Assembly (NCBI GenBank): GCA_017311315.1
Contig: CM029637.1
Span: 334,990 to 398,989 of the forward strand
Direction: 5' to 3'
Length of the DNA stretch: 64,000 nucleotides
From: Dendrocalamus latiflorus
Taxonomy: Eukaryota; Streptophyta; Magnoliopsida; Poales; Poaceae
A program made the position numbers and the translations under genes. How positions within the stretch are numbered: the first letter of the stretch is position 1; the number at the start of each line of letters is the position of its first letter. Shown here piece by piece: positions 11,447 to 21,451 of the stretch. Below the pieces are notes generated by a model. It saw only the letters and a program-made list of their open reading frames with translations. It did not search any database and was not told the origin of the DNA.

Positions 11447-12900
11447 ACCCCCATCCCACCGCCGGTGGCCCCCCTCTTCCTGCCCCCTACCTTCTCCTCC
11501 TCCCCTCCCTCTCTCTTGTGTGGCCTCCCGTACGGGTGCTCCCCCGGCGCCGCCGGCGGCTCTGCCAGCCCCCCCGACTTCCTCTCTCGCTCCCTCTCTT
11601 GCGCATGTGCGACCGCACACGGGGCCCTCTCCAAGCGGCGCGACGGCGCACGGCGGGCTCGGTACGCCGGCCTCGAGCTTGTCGCCGGCCGGTGCCCCCC
11701 GGCTTTCCCCCTACAGCTCCGCCTCCCTCCTCACGCCTCCACGCACACCGATTCGGCAGCACCTCCCCAGATCCGGCCACCCACGGCCGGAACAGGCCGA
11801 TCCCCGCCGGTTGGCCGCCTCCCCTACGCGCGCGGTGGTGGAGCGCTGGGCACCGCCGCCTGGCCGGCACGGCCAACGGCCGCCGGCCGCCTCCTCCGCC
11901 CTTGGTTATCTGCGCCACCACTCACTTCCGTCCCCTGGCTTCGGCTCAACGGCACTTGGCTTTGCCCCTAAAGGAGCCGAGCTCGCCGGTTCAACTCTCT
12001 CTCTTTATGTGTCTGTGTTGTGCCATGGGGTTGAGGGAAGGTGGACATACTCAGGGGCGGCTTGGCGCGTGTTCGGTGGTCGTCGACGTCCTCGGTTGTT
12101 GTTGGCATCGTCCTCACATTCCAGCCTTCCGAGCCCCTCCTCCTCTTCGGTTTTCTCCTCCTCGCCTTCTCCCTGCGGTGGTGCGGATGTGCTCGAGTCT
12201 TGGGGTGGCTCTCGGCTTGGCAGTGAGAAAGAATGGAGGGAGAGTGTGCTCCCACTGTCTTTGTGCTTACCTTGGTTGAGGAGATGGGGTGGGAAATGTG
12301 GCTTGGTTGCATGGTACTAGCTCATAAGAGCACGGTTGGGGGCTGCCCTTTGCATTTGTGAAATGACCGGCATGCCCTCGCTTAGTGCCCATGCTCCTCT
12401 CACATAAATGACTGCCCAAGGGCATTTTGGTCCAAGGGCTGAGTTGGCTTTGGGGTTTCTACTGCAGCGGTAAGTCGGTAAAAGGTAAGATTAGGATCTC
12501 TCACCGGATGATGAATACCCGTAACACGAGACGGTGCCGACTGTCCCTGGGTAGTCGGAGAACCTCTGAGAGCGCTACTCGACTCTCTAGGCGGTGTCGA
12601 CTACCCCGGGGTGGTCAGGGAACCTCTGCGAGCGTTCAATATTCGACACTCTCAACACTGATGGGTCTGACGGCAAAACTATACTCTTTTATTTACTCTT
12701 TGCAGATCTGTGGTATTACACCTACACCTGCCTGCCTGCACTCGGGGTGGTGCTTTCCTTGCCAAATCAACGTTGCTATATATTCCTCGCCTCACCTCTA
12801 CTGCCTAGCAACCTGCTCAATGAACAAAGCTTCAAGCTTGGGATCGCCTCTCTCCTGCTATGCTATGAATTCACTTGAACCTCACGTGTAGTATATAATA
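11447..12900. other. GC-rich TE-like stretch (also at 17,066-18,519)
   Basis: High-GC, Pro/Arg/Ser-rich open frames of up to about 400 codons overlap on both strands here (for example plus 11,112-12,320). They have low complexity and no recognisable domain, and most likely reflect base composition. At 12,500-12,640 two related segments ('ggtgccgactgtccctgg' and 'ggtgtcgactaccccgg', each followed by 'gaacctctg.gagcg') form a short direct repeat typical of retroelement non-coding DNA. The polypyrimidine lead-in and GC-rich core resemble the interior of the long LTRs elsewhere in the window. No gene is called. Confidence 0.4.
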
Positions 12901-13503
12901 ATGCCACATCGACACATACATGTTTTCTCTAGCCCATGGCATCCATGAAGCTAAGGGAAAGAGAAATCACATAAAACGGACCATTTTGGCAATAGCTTGG
13001 ATCATTTGGGAAATTTGTATTTTCAAGTTGACGTATGATGCTTTAAGCTTTGTTAGGAAGGGAGTAATTAATTGGTTTACTATCTCTCCTGATGACTTTA
13101 ACGAGTCACACATACATAGGGACAAATATAGATATATAACCTTGTTCGCAAAGGAGGGAGGGACCGAGATTGAACAATATCGTTGTTCCCATCAATGGGC
13201 AATTGTGGTTTAAAACCTCTGGGATTTGAGAGGGACTGCAGTCTACAGCTGATCTAGCTCCACCGTTTGACTACAACACATTCCTCTGCCTCGGTCTCTT
13301 TTTTTCCTTTAACAACGACAAGACTCAAGAATTAACTGTACGTACGTACGTCGGTGAATAACTAATCAAAATGAAATGGAGGATATCGATTATTGCTTAA
13401 CTGCTTTACAGCACACACATAATTAACTAATCACTCAGACATGTACGTTTGCAATGCAACAAACATTAGTTGTACTCTCTAGTTGTTAATTTTTTAATGA
13501 TCA
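12901..13503. other. Region downstream of the NHL remnant; no convincing gene (also at 18,520-19,122)
   Basis: A 97-codon plus-strand frame (12,920-13,213) contains a 'RTILAIAWIIWE' stretch faintly reminiscent of the C-terminal tail of plant LINE reverse transcriptases, but this is too weak to call. A (GTAC)3-type run sits at about 13,339. The rest is AT-rich and would include any 3' UTR of the minus-strand NHL gene. Confidence 0.3.
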
Positions 13504-14034
13504 TCAGAAGTATCTGTCGCAGGAGGCCCCAACGGACTCGGGCAGCAGGTTGCCGTCGGCGCCGACGAGCAGGTCGCAGTTGACGTACATCCTCTGACGG
13601 CCGGAGTGGAAGACGTTGACCCGGAAACGGATGGCCGTCCTGAGCTGCAGGCGCAGGGGGAGGCGGCCGGCGTGGAGGGCTGCGGAGAAGGAGGACCAGG
13701 AGGCGTCGGTGGTCCTGGGGCCGACGACGTCGAGGAGGCCGGTGATGGAGGTGGTGGTCATGTTGGGCTGGTACCAGGTGGAGGAGAAGGCCGGGCCGGA
13801 CACGACAAGTGCGTCGTAGAAGTGGACGGAGGCCTGCGTGGCATCGTAGTAGATGCCGATGTGGCGGTTGGGGTTGCGATCGGAGACGTTGAAGGCGACC
13901 TGGCCCCCGGGGACGGCGGAGATGGAGAAGGAGGCGAGGTTGAAGCGGGGGCGGTGCGGGCGGAGGCTGAGCCAGACGACGAAGAGGACGACGCCGGAGA
14001 CTAGGAGGAATTTAAGCCAGCCATTCCAGTCCAC
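13504..14034 (-). pseudogene. NHL (NDR1/HIN1-like) LEA_2-domain protein, 5'-truncated, copy 1
   Basis: The 176-residue frame has one N-terminal hydrophobic segment (residues ~8-25, 'FLLVSGVVLFVVWLSLRP') followed at once by the 'RPHRPRF' turn. A LEA_2-type domain follows, with the family signature 'NPNRHIGIYYD' (~residues 54-64) and the C-terminal 'CDLLVGADGNLLP...CDRYF' ending. NHL proteins are plasma-membrane or ER-anchored plant proteins linked to defence and abiotic stress. The first codon is GTG. Reading upstream in frame there is no ATG before a TAA at about 14,077, and the sequence by then is an LTR fragment. The cytosolic N-terminus, or an upstream exon, is therefore missing, probably lost to the retroelement junction at ~14,060. 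The domain itself is uninterrupted. An upstream exon joined at the 'gtgcag' just before residue 2 cannot be excluded. Confidence 0.78.
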
Positions 14035-14059
14035 TGCACCACATACCAGTCCCCTAGCC

Positions 14060-15662
14060 AGCCACCCAGGTATTTAAGCAATTTTGGGGTTTTTGGGGAA
14101 AGACAAAATAACATGTCAACATTCTTCAGTCATTTCCACCGTGACTGCCCAAATCATTCCATGTTTGTGAGTGATAAATTTTGGAGTATGTGAATACTCC
14201 CGACTAACCAGCATTACTAAGCAATGCGATATAATAAGGACTTATTTGCAAGAGCTACAGTATTATAATTTTACATGTTCAATATTTCAAAGGTGCATTG
14301 TTAGCAAGCATATCATAGGTGTTTAACTAGCATCATTCAAAAGCGAATATAGTTTACCACATAAAATAACAGCCTGCATGCTGATAATTTAAAAGAGATT
14401 AACTTGGCAAAATCATAGGTTCAACATGGTCAAAGTGCTAACTCGCCTTGGTCACAGTGGTCTGGATCTTGGTGCTCTTGAGCTTCTAAGGTGGTTGCCT
14501 CCGCTTCTTCCTCCTGAGCCTCGTATGCTATTTTACGTGCGCGAAAATTTGGATAAAAGAAAATCAACAAAATATCACCAGAAATTCAAATGATCTCTAA
14601 AAATCATGATTCTAGTTCCATTGGATAGATCTTGATTTTAGATGAATTTAGAAATTGGTTTCATTCAATTTGGAGCTAAGATGAATAAGTCATGCCCATT
14701 TAAAAATCTCAGTTCAGATTAAATCCAGTAATTATAAAATCTCTAACAGGTGGGTCCTCTACATATTTTAATTCATTCTATTTGTTTGTGTTGTTTCCAT
14801 GACAGGTGGGGCCCATATGCCAGTGAGACCCATGGTTCTCGGTCTCTGACAAGAGGGACCCCTCTGTTAGTGGCCACAGGGGCTGTCGGCCACTGATAGG
14901 TGGGACCCTTCGGGCTCTGGACCCACACGTCAATGGTCAACACTGACAGATGGGACCCAGATGTCAGTGGCATCCCAGACTGGAAGCCGCTGATGAGTGG
15001 GGCCCGGTTGTCAGCGCGCAAAATTAAAAGAACGACTCAACCTCAGCGCTGCGGAGCTGGGGGCTCGAACGTGTGCTGAGGGAGCCAGGGGGAAGAGTAG
15101 CGCTGGTAACCATCTGAACTCTCGGGTGTTGCTTACCCTTATAGGGTAAATATACCCCTTAAGCCAACTGGTGGAGGGGGCCGGGCAGAGGAAGTTCGGG
15201 GCCGGAGGAAAGGCGGTGGCGACGCCGGTGAGGGGTGGCCGGAGCATCGGTGGGGAGGGCCAAAATGCAACGCTGAGGTCCTGGGGAAGTCGACGGTGAG
15301 GTCGGTGGAGGCCGAGGGGTGCCGAAGAGGGGTCGGTGGCGTGCGGTGGTGGTGGTTCGGGAGGGCGCACGGTGATGGCGAGCTACAGATGAAGAGGCGC
15401 TCAGGCGAGACCGGGGTTGTCTTCGTGGTGAGCTAGAGACGGTGTGGCGACTGTTGTCTTCACTCTCTGTGAGTGTCCCATTCAAGTCGTCACCCAGACG
15501 ACCACTTGCACTACCTCACCTCCTCCTCCTGTGAGGATGATTTTTAGGGTCCGGTAAATTTACTAAGCCAAGTTGTACTTTACAGACTTGTGGTTGTACT
15601 TGTTTTACACGGTTTACATGATAAGATTCAGTCCTTAGGGTTACCTGGATGGACCTACCACA
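14060..15662 (-). mobile_element. Long-LTR fragment (gypsy-type), minus orientation, copy 1
   Basis: This segment aligns by eye along its length with part of the long LTR at 50,400-51,120. Shared landmarks include 'gcaattttggggtttttggg', 'ataaaataacagc.tgcatg', 'aggttcaacatggtcaaag' and, at the right, 'ggtaaatttacta.gccaag' with 'agattcagtccttagggtta'. In between lie 'tgacaggtgggaccc'-type repeats (14,750-15,005), a tRNA-like module (15,051-15,123) and a GC-rich stretch. Both LTR termini are absent, so this is an internal LTR piece. Its left edge abuts the 5' end of the NHL remnant and its right edge joins copia internal sequence near 15,662. Confidence 0.7.
15051..15123 (-). other. tRNA-like module in LTR (A-box/B-box), copy 1
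   Basis: Read on the minus strand, 'gttcagatggttaccagcgc' resembles a tRNA D-arm/A-box. About 30 nt later 'cacgttcgagccccc' matches the T-arm/B-box consensus GTTCGANNCC. Spacing is tRNA-sized. Stems are imperfect and no functional tRNA is claimed. Comparable modules lie at 56,699-56,767 and 61,124-61,190 in related LTRs. Confidence 0.5.
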
Positions 15663-15832
15663 TTTCACCATTTGTGCCTTGGAGCCTTTGAGGAAAACTT
15701 GCTCTTTCTTTTGCTCCTTGTCGACATGGTCATTAGCTTCATTTTCTTTTTTTTGGACCATGTTGGACTCTTCAAACAAACTCAACTTTGTGCTTTTTCT
15801 GGGTTTGTCAATATACTCATCAAGGGGGAGAT
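15663..15832 (+). mobile_element. Copia 3' internal end with polypurine tract, copy 1
   Basis: About 170 bp match, in inverted orientation, the 3' non-coding end of the copia element at 26,483-26,700 ('cttgctctttct', 'gtcgacatggtcat.agcttc', 'gtcaatatactcatcaa'). The segment ends in the polypurine tract 'caagggggagat' (15,821-15,832), the plus-strand primer site that sits directly before a 3' LTR. Confidence 0.75.
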
Positions 15833-16999
15833 TGAGAGACCATGTGGTGGTCATCCCGTGTGTATGATGAGTAATTGACATCGGTTTAGGAAAGTCGAGT
15901 TTGGTTTGAGTGGTTCGGACCATGTCGTTGCGCAGTGCAATCGGCTTCGGTTGGACTTGGTCAAACCTGGTCAAAGTGGTCAGATTGCATATTCTGTTGA
16001 TTTGATAGGTTTGGGCTATTTCATGCTTAATGAGGTTCATTGTTGCTAATTATGCTTTCATGTATCGAGCGGTGCTATTTGATGTGTTTCTTCTTTGTGA
16101 TGGTTGCAGGATGTCAAGGCGGAGTCGTGGCGAGACACGAGGTGACCGGACTAGACACAGGCGGTGTCGAGGTCAGAACGGTCGGAGGTGACGAAGACGA
16201 CGGAGACTCGAGGTGGTTGCGAGGTTTGGATGACAAGGAACGCGGAAGCTTCCCGGAAGGTGCAGGAGGGGCGTTTCGATAAAAACGCAAAGCTGCACAA
16301 GTGGAGGTTGGTTCCGTTCGGGTTCAGCGGGCGTAACGGGTTGGAGACCCGTTAGCCAAAGGCTATAAATAGGAGAGGGTGTCTCCTTGAGGCTGCATGC
16401 ATTCCAAGTGTTGTGAGGGGTTGTTAGGGTTTGCTTTAGTCAAAATGACCTTTGGAGAGGTTGTTTGGCTTTAAGCTTTAGTGGTTGAAAGCAGGAGAGG
16501 GTGTGTGTCTCGTAGCTCTCTCTGTGTCTCCTCTCCAAGAAACATGTAGAGTCTTGGTGTTCTTGAGTTTGGGGAGAGGAGAGAATGGATTGATGAGTAT
16601 GTAATCATCCCTTGTTTCAATGTCCATGCGTATGGGGACTCCTTTGTAATCCTTGGTTGTTGAATGAAATCTCTGAAGTTCATTTTCTGTTCGTGCCTGT
16701 TTTATCTTCTATGCTTGATTTTTGAGTTTTTGTGTTTTGGCTCGGTTCTTGCTGGGGAGTGCCAAAATGGGTTGCTGTATGTTGGGATGATACCTCAAGA
16801 TCATTTGATTAGTTAAAATCCCAAGAACCCATTCTTGATTCCAGATTTTGGTTTTTGGCCTCCTCTATTCTTCCTTTTTACTTCTAGGGTTGTGGTGTAA
16901 ATCTTGTTTCCCTCTTTGAGATGGCTTGAAACTTGGCATGTAAAGTCCAGAGGCTAATATCTTGCTATCCCCAAAGTTTCATGGCCAAAGGATCAAAGA
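15833..16999 (+). mobile_element. Copia LTR, truncated, copy 1
   Basis: The LTR starts TGAGAGACC right after the polypurine tract and runs 1,167 bp, to the point where copy 1 of the duplication breaks off. It lacks the terminal ~510 bp present at 22,619-23,127. It matches, inverted and more diverged, the LTR at 24,860-26,482. Confidence 0.8.
16364..16370 (+). promoter_or_regulatory. TATA box of copia LTR, copy 1
   Basis: 'ggcTATAAATaggagagg' inside the LTR is a strong plant TATA box. It lies about 530 bp after the LTR start, a plausible U3 promoter position. Confidence 0.6.
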
Positions 17000-17065
17000 A
17001 ACTCTACATGTTTCTTGGTCGAGTACTTGTCTGTCACCATGGCTCTAGAGACCGGTTAAGATATT
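17000..17065. other. 66-bp templated filler at the duplication junction
   Basis: The junction insert is a patchwork of two inverted copies. Positions 17,001-17,018 are the exact reverse complement of LTR positions 16,535-16,552 (same as 22,154-22,171). Positions 17,014-17,062 are the exact reverse complement of 23,162-23,210, the copia leader/gag start. The two pieces overlap by 5 bp ('cttgg'), which is present at both templates: a microhomology template switch. Only 17,000 and 17,063-17,065 are unexplained. Such filler is typical of polymerase-theta end joining or microhomology-mediated replication repair. Confidence 0.9.
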
Positions 17066-19122
17066 ACCCCCATCCCACCGCCGGTGGCCCCCCTCTTCCT
17101 GCCCCCTACCTTCTCCTCCTCCCCTCCCTCTCTCTTGTGTGGCCTCCCGTACGGGTGCTCCCCCGGCGCCGCCGGCGGCTCTGCCAGCCCCCCCGACTTC
17201 CTCTCTCGCTCCCTCTCTTGCGCATGTGCGACCGCACACGGGGCCCTCTCCAAGCGGCGCGACGGCGCACGGCGGGCTCGGTACGCCGGCCTCGAGCTTG
17301 TCGCCGGCCGGTGCCCCCCGGCTTTCCCCCTACAGCTCCGCCTCCCTCCTCACGCCTCCACGCACACCGATTCGGCAGCACCTCCCCAGATCCGGCCACC
17401 CACGGCCGGAACAGGCCGATCCCCGCCGGTTGGCCGCCTCCCCTACGCGCGCGGTGGTGGAGCGCTGGGCACCGCCGCCTGGCCGGCACGGCCAACGGCC
17501 GCCGGCCGCCTCCTCCGCCCTTGGTTATCTGCGCCACCACTCACTTCCGTCCCCTGGCTTCGGCTCAACGGCACTTGGCTTTGCCCCTAAAGGAGCCGAG
17601 CTCGCCGGTTCAACTCTCTCTCTTTATGTGTCTGTGTTGTGCCATGGGGTTGAGGGAAGGTGGACATACTCAGGGGCGGCTTGGCGCGTGTTCGGTGGTC
17701 GTCGACGTCCTCGGTTGTTGTTGGCATCGTCCTCACATTCCAGCCTTCCGAGCCCCTCCTCCTCTTCGGTTTTCTCCTCCTCGCCTTCTCCCTGCGGTGG
17801 TGCGGATGTGCTCGAGTCTTGGGGTGGCTCTCGGCTTGGCAGTGAGAAAGAATGGAGGGAGAGTGTGCTCCCACTGTCTTTGTGCTTACCTTGGTTGAGG
17901 AGATGGGGTGGGAAATGTGGCTTGGTTGCATGGTACTAGCTCATAAGAGCACGGTTGGGGGCTGCCCTTTGCATTTGTGAAATGACCGGCATGCCCTCGC
18001 TTAGTGCCCATGCTCCTCTCACATAAATGACTGCCCAAGGGCATTTTGGTCCAAGGGCTGAGTTGGCTTTGGGGTTTCTACTGCAGCGGTAAGTCGGTAA
18101 AAGGTAAGATTAGGATCTCTCACCGGATGATGAATACCCGTAACACGAGACGGTGCCGACTGTCCCTGGGTAGTCGGAGAACCTCTGAGAGCGCTACTCG
18201 ACTCTCTAGGCGGTGTCGACTACCCCGGGGTGGTCAGGGAACCTCTGCGAGCGTTCAATATTCGACACTCTCAACACTGATGGGTCTGACGGCAAAACTA
18301 TACTCTTTTATTTACTCTTTGCAGATCTGTGGTATTACACCTACACCTGCCTGCCTGCACTCGGGGTGGTGCTTTCCTTGCCAAATCAACGTTGCTATAT
18401 ATTCCTCGCCTCACCTCTACTGCCTAGCAACCTGCTCAATGAACAAAGCTTCAAGCTTGGGATCGCCTCTCTCCTGCTATGCTATGAATTCACTTGAACC
18501 TCACGTGTAGTATATAATAATGCCACATCGACACATACATGTTTTCTCTAGCCCATGGCATCCATGAAGCTAAGGGAAAGAGAAATCACATAAAACGGAC
18601 CATTTTGGCAATAGCTTGGATCATTTGGGAAATTTGTATTTTCAAGTTGACGTATGATGCTTTAAGCTTTGTTAGGAAGGGAGTAATTAATTGGTTTACT
18701 ATCTCTCCTGATGACTTTAACGAGTCACACATACATAGGGACAAATATAGATATATAACCTTGTTCGCAAAGGAGGGAGGGACCGAGATTGAACAATATC
18801 GTTGTTCCCATCAATGGGCAATTGTGGTTTAAAACCTCTGGGATTTGAGAGGGACTGCAGTCTACAGCTGATCTAGCTCCACCGTTTGACTACAACACAT
18901 TCCTCTGCCTCGGTCTCTTTTTTTCCTTTAACAACGACAAGACTCAAGAATTAACTGTACGTACGTACGTCGGTGAATAACTAATCAAAATGAAATGGAG
19001 GATATCGATTATTGCTTAACTGCTTTACAGCACACACATAATTAACTAATCACTCAGACATGTACGTTTGCAATGCAACAAACATTAGTTGTACTCTCTA
19101 GTTGTTAATTTTTTAATGATCA

Positions 19123-19653
19123 TCAGAAGTATCTGTCGCAGGAGGCCCCAACGGACTCGGGCAGCAGGTTGCCGTCGGCGCCGACGAGCAGGTCGCAGTT
19201 GACGTACATCCTCTGACGGCCGGAGTGGAAGACGTTGACCCGGAAACGGATGGCCGTCCTGAGCTGCAGGCGCAGGGGGAGGCGGCCGGCGTGGAGGGCT
19301 GCGGAGAAGGAGGACCAGGAGGCGTCGGTGGTCCTAGGGCCGACGACGTCGAGGAGGCCGGTGATGGAGGTGGTGGTCATGTTGGGCTGGTACCAGGTGG
19401 AGGAGAAGGCCGGGCCGGACACGACAAGTGCGTCGTAGAAGTGGACGGAGGCCTGCGTGGCATCGTAGTAGATGCCGATGTGGCGGTTGGGGTTGCGATC
19501 GGAGACGTTGAAGGCGACCTGGCCCCCGGGGACGGCGGAGATGGAGAAGGAGGCGAGGTTGAAGCGGGGGCGGTGCGGGCGGAGGCTGAGCCAGACGACG
19601 AAGAGGACGACGCCGGAGACTAGGAGGAATTTAAGCCAGCCATTCCAGTCCAC
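19123..19653 (-). pseudogene. NHL (NDR1/HIN1-like) LEA_2-domain protein, 5'-truncated, copy 2
   Basis: The encoded protein is identical to that at 13,504-14,034. The single nucleotide difference between the duplication copies (19,336 A versus 13,717 G) lies inside this frame and is synonymous. As in copy 1 there is no in-frame ATG, one membrane segment precedes the LEA_2 domain, and an LTR fragment starts about 25 bp upstream. If the locus is expressed at all, both copies would share the same retroelement-derived upstream DNA. Confidence 0.78.
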
Positions 19654-19678
19654 TGCACCACATACCAGTCCCCTAGCC

Positions 19679-21281
19679 AGCCACCCAGGTATTTAAGCAA
19701 TTTTGGGGTTTTTGGGGAAAGACAAAATAACATGTCAACATTCTTCAGTCATTTCCACCGTGACTGCCCAAATCATTCCATGTTTGTGAGTGATAAATTT
19801 TGGAGTATGTGAATACTCCCGACTAACCAGCATTACTAAGCAATGCGATATAATAAGGACTTATTTGCAAGAGCTACAGTATTATAATTTTACATGTTCA
19901 ATATTTCAAAGGTGCATTGTTAGCAAGCATATCATAGGTGTTTAACTAGCATCATTCAAAAGCGAATATAGTTTACCACATAAAATAACAGCCTGCATGC
20001 TGATAATTTAAAAGAGATTAACTTGGCAAAATCATAGGTTCAACATGGTCAAAGTGCTAACTCGCCTTGGTCACAGTGGTCTGGATCTTGGTGCTCTTGA
20101 GCTTCTAAGGTGGTTGCCTCCGCTTCTTCCTCCTGAGCCTCGTATGCTATTTTACGTGCGCGAAAATTTGGATAAAAGAAAATCAACAAAATATCACCAG
20201 AAATTCAAATGATCTCTAAAAATCATGATTCTAGTTCCATTGGATAGATCTTGATTTTAGATGAATTTAGAAATTGGTTTCATTCAATTTGGAGCTAAGA
20301 TGAATAAGTCATGCCCATTTAAAAATCTCAGTTCAGATTAAATCCAGTAATTATAAAATCTCTAACAGGTGGGTCCTCTACATATTTTAATTCATTCTAT
20401 TTGTTTGTGTTGTTTCCATGACAGGTGGGGCCCATATGCCAGTGAGACCCATGGTTCTCGGTCTCTGACAAGAGGGACCCCTCTGTTAGTGGCCACAGGG
20501 GCTGTCGGCCACTGATAGGTGGGACCCTTCGGGCTCTGGACCCACACGTCAATGGTCAACACTGACAGATGGGACCCAGATGTCAGTGGCATCCCAGACT
20601 GGAAGCCGCTGATGAGTGGGGCCCGGTTGTCAGCGCGCAAAATTAAAAGAACGACTCAACCTCAGCGCTGCGGAGCTGGGGGCTCGAACGTGTGCTGAGG
20701 GAGCCAGGGGGAAGAGTAGCGCTGGTAACCATCTGAACTCTCGGGTGTTGCTTACCCTTATAGGGTAAATATACCCCTTAAGCCAACTGGTGGAGGGGGC
20801 CGGGCAGAGGAAGTTCGGGGCCGGAGGAAAGGCGGTGGCGACGCCGGTGAGGGGTGGCCGGAGCATCGGTGGGGAGGGCCAAAATGCAACGCTGAGGTCC
20901 TGGGGAAGTCGACGGTGAGGTCGGTGGAGGCCGAGGGGTGCCGAAGAGGGGTCGGTGGCGTGCGGTGGTGGTGGTTCGGGAGGGCGCACGGTGATGGCGA
21001 GCTACAGATGAAGAGGCGCTCAGGCGAGACCGGGGTTGTCTTCGTGGTGAGCTAGAGACGGTGTGGCGACTGTTGTCTTCACTCTCTGTGAGTGTCCCAT
21101 TCAAGTCGTCACCCAGACGACCACTTGCACTACCTCACCTCCTCCTCCTGTGAGGATGATTTTTAGGGTCCGGTAAATTTACTAAGCCAAGTTGTACTTT
21201 ACAGACTTGTGGTTGTACTTGTTTTACACGGTTTACATGATAAGATTCAGTCCTTAGGGTTACCTGGATGGACCTACCACA
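19679..21281 (-). mobile_element. Long-LTR fragment, minus orientation, copy 2
   Basis: Identical to 14,060-15,662 as far as I can read: an internal piece of the long gypsy-type LTR lacking both termini. Confidence 0.7.
20670..20742 (-). other. tRNA-like module in LTR, copy 2
   Basis: Duplicate of the module at 15,051-15,123, with the same A-box-like and B-box-like motifs on the minus strand. Confidence 0.5.
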
Positions 21282-21451
21282 TTTCACCATTTGTGCCTTG
21301 GAGCCTTTGAGGAAAACTTGCTCTTTCTTTTGCTCCTTGTCGACATGGTCATTAGCTTCATTTTCTTTTTTTTGGACCATGTTGGACTCTTCAAACAAAC
21401 TCAACTTTGTGCTTTTTCTGGGTTTGTCAATATACTCATCAAGGGGGAGAT
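21282..21451 (+). mobile_element. Copia 3' internal end with polypurine tract, copy 2
   Basis: Duplicate of 15,663-15,832; the polypurine tract 'caagggggagat' is at 21,440-21,451, immediately before the LTR. Confidence 0.75.

Larger units (their letters stand above)
11447..16999. repeat. Tandem segmental duplication, copy 1 (5,553 bp)
   Basis: Every base checked from 11,447 to 16,999 matches 17,066-22,618 at a constant offset of 5,619. The only difference I found is at 13,717 (G) versus 19,336 (A). Left of copy 1 the sequence continues naturally into the polypyrimidine/GC-rich element. The right end stops inside a copia LTR just after 'ggatcaaaga'. The copy holds a GC-rich TE-like stretch, an NHL gene remnant, a long-LTR fragment and a truncated copia LTR. 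Confidence 0.93.

Noticed and set aside
11112..12320. 402-codon plus-strand frame and overlapping GC-rich frames (also in copy 2)
   Set aside because: Pro/Ser/Arg-rich low-complexity readings exist in several frames on both strands of the same GC-rich DNA, with no domain and with TE context.
12920..13213. 97-codon frame with a LINE-RT-tail-like phrase
   Set aside because: The similarity is only a dozen hydrophobic/Trp residues; no reverse transcriptase or zinc-finger motif accompanies it.
15516..16040. 174-codon minus-strand frame (and 21,135-21,659)
   Set aside because: It runs antisense across the copia polypurine tract and LTR start; composition artefact of non-coding retroelement DNA.
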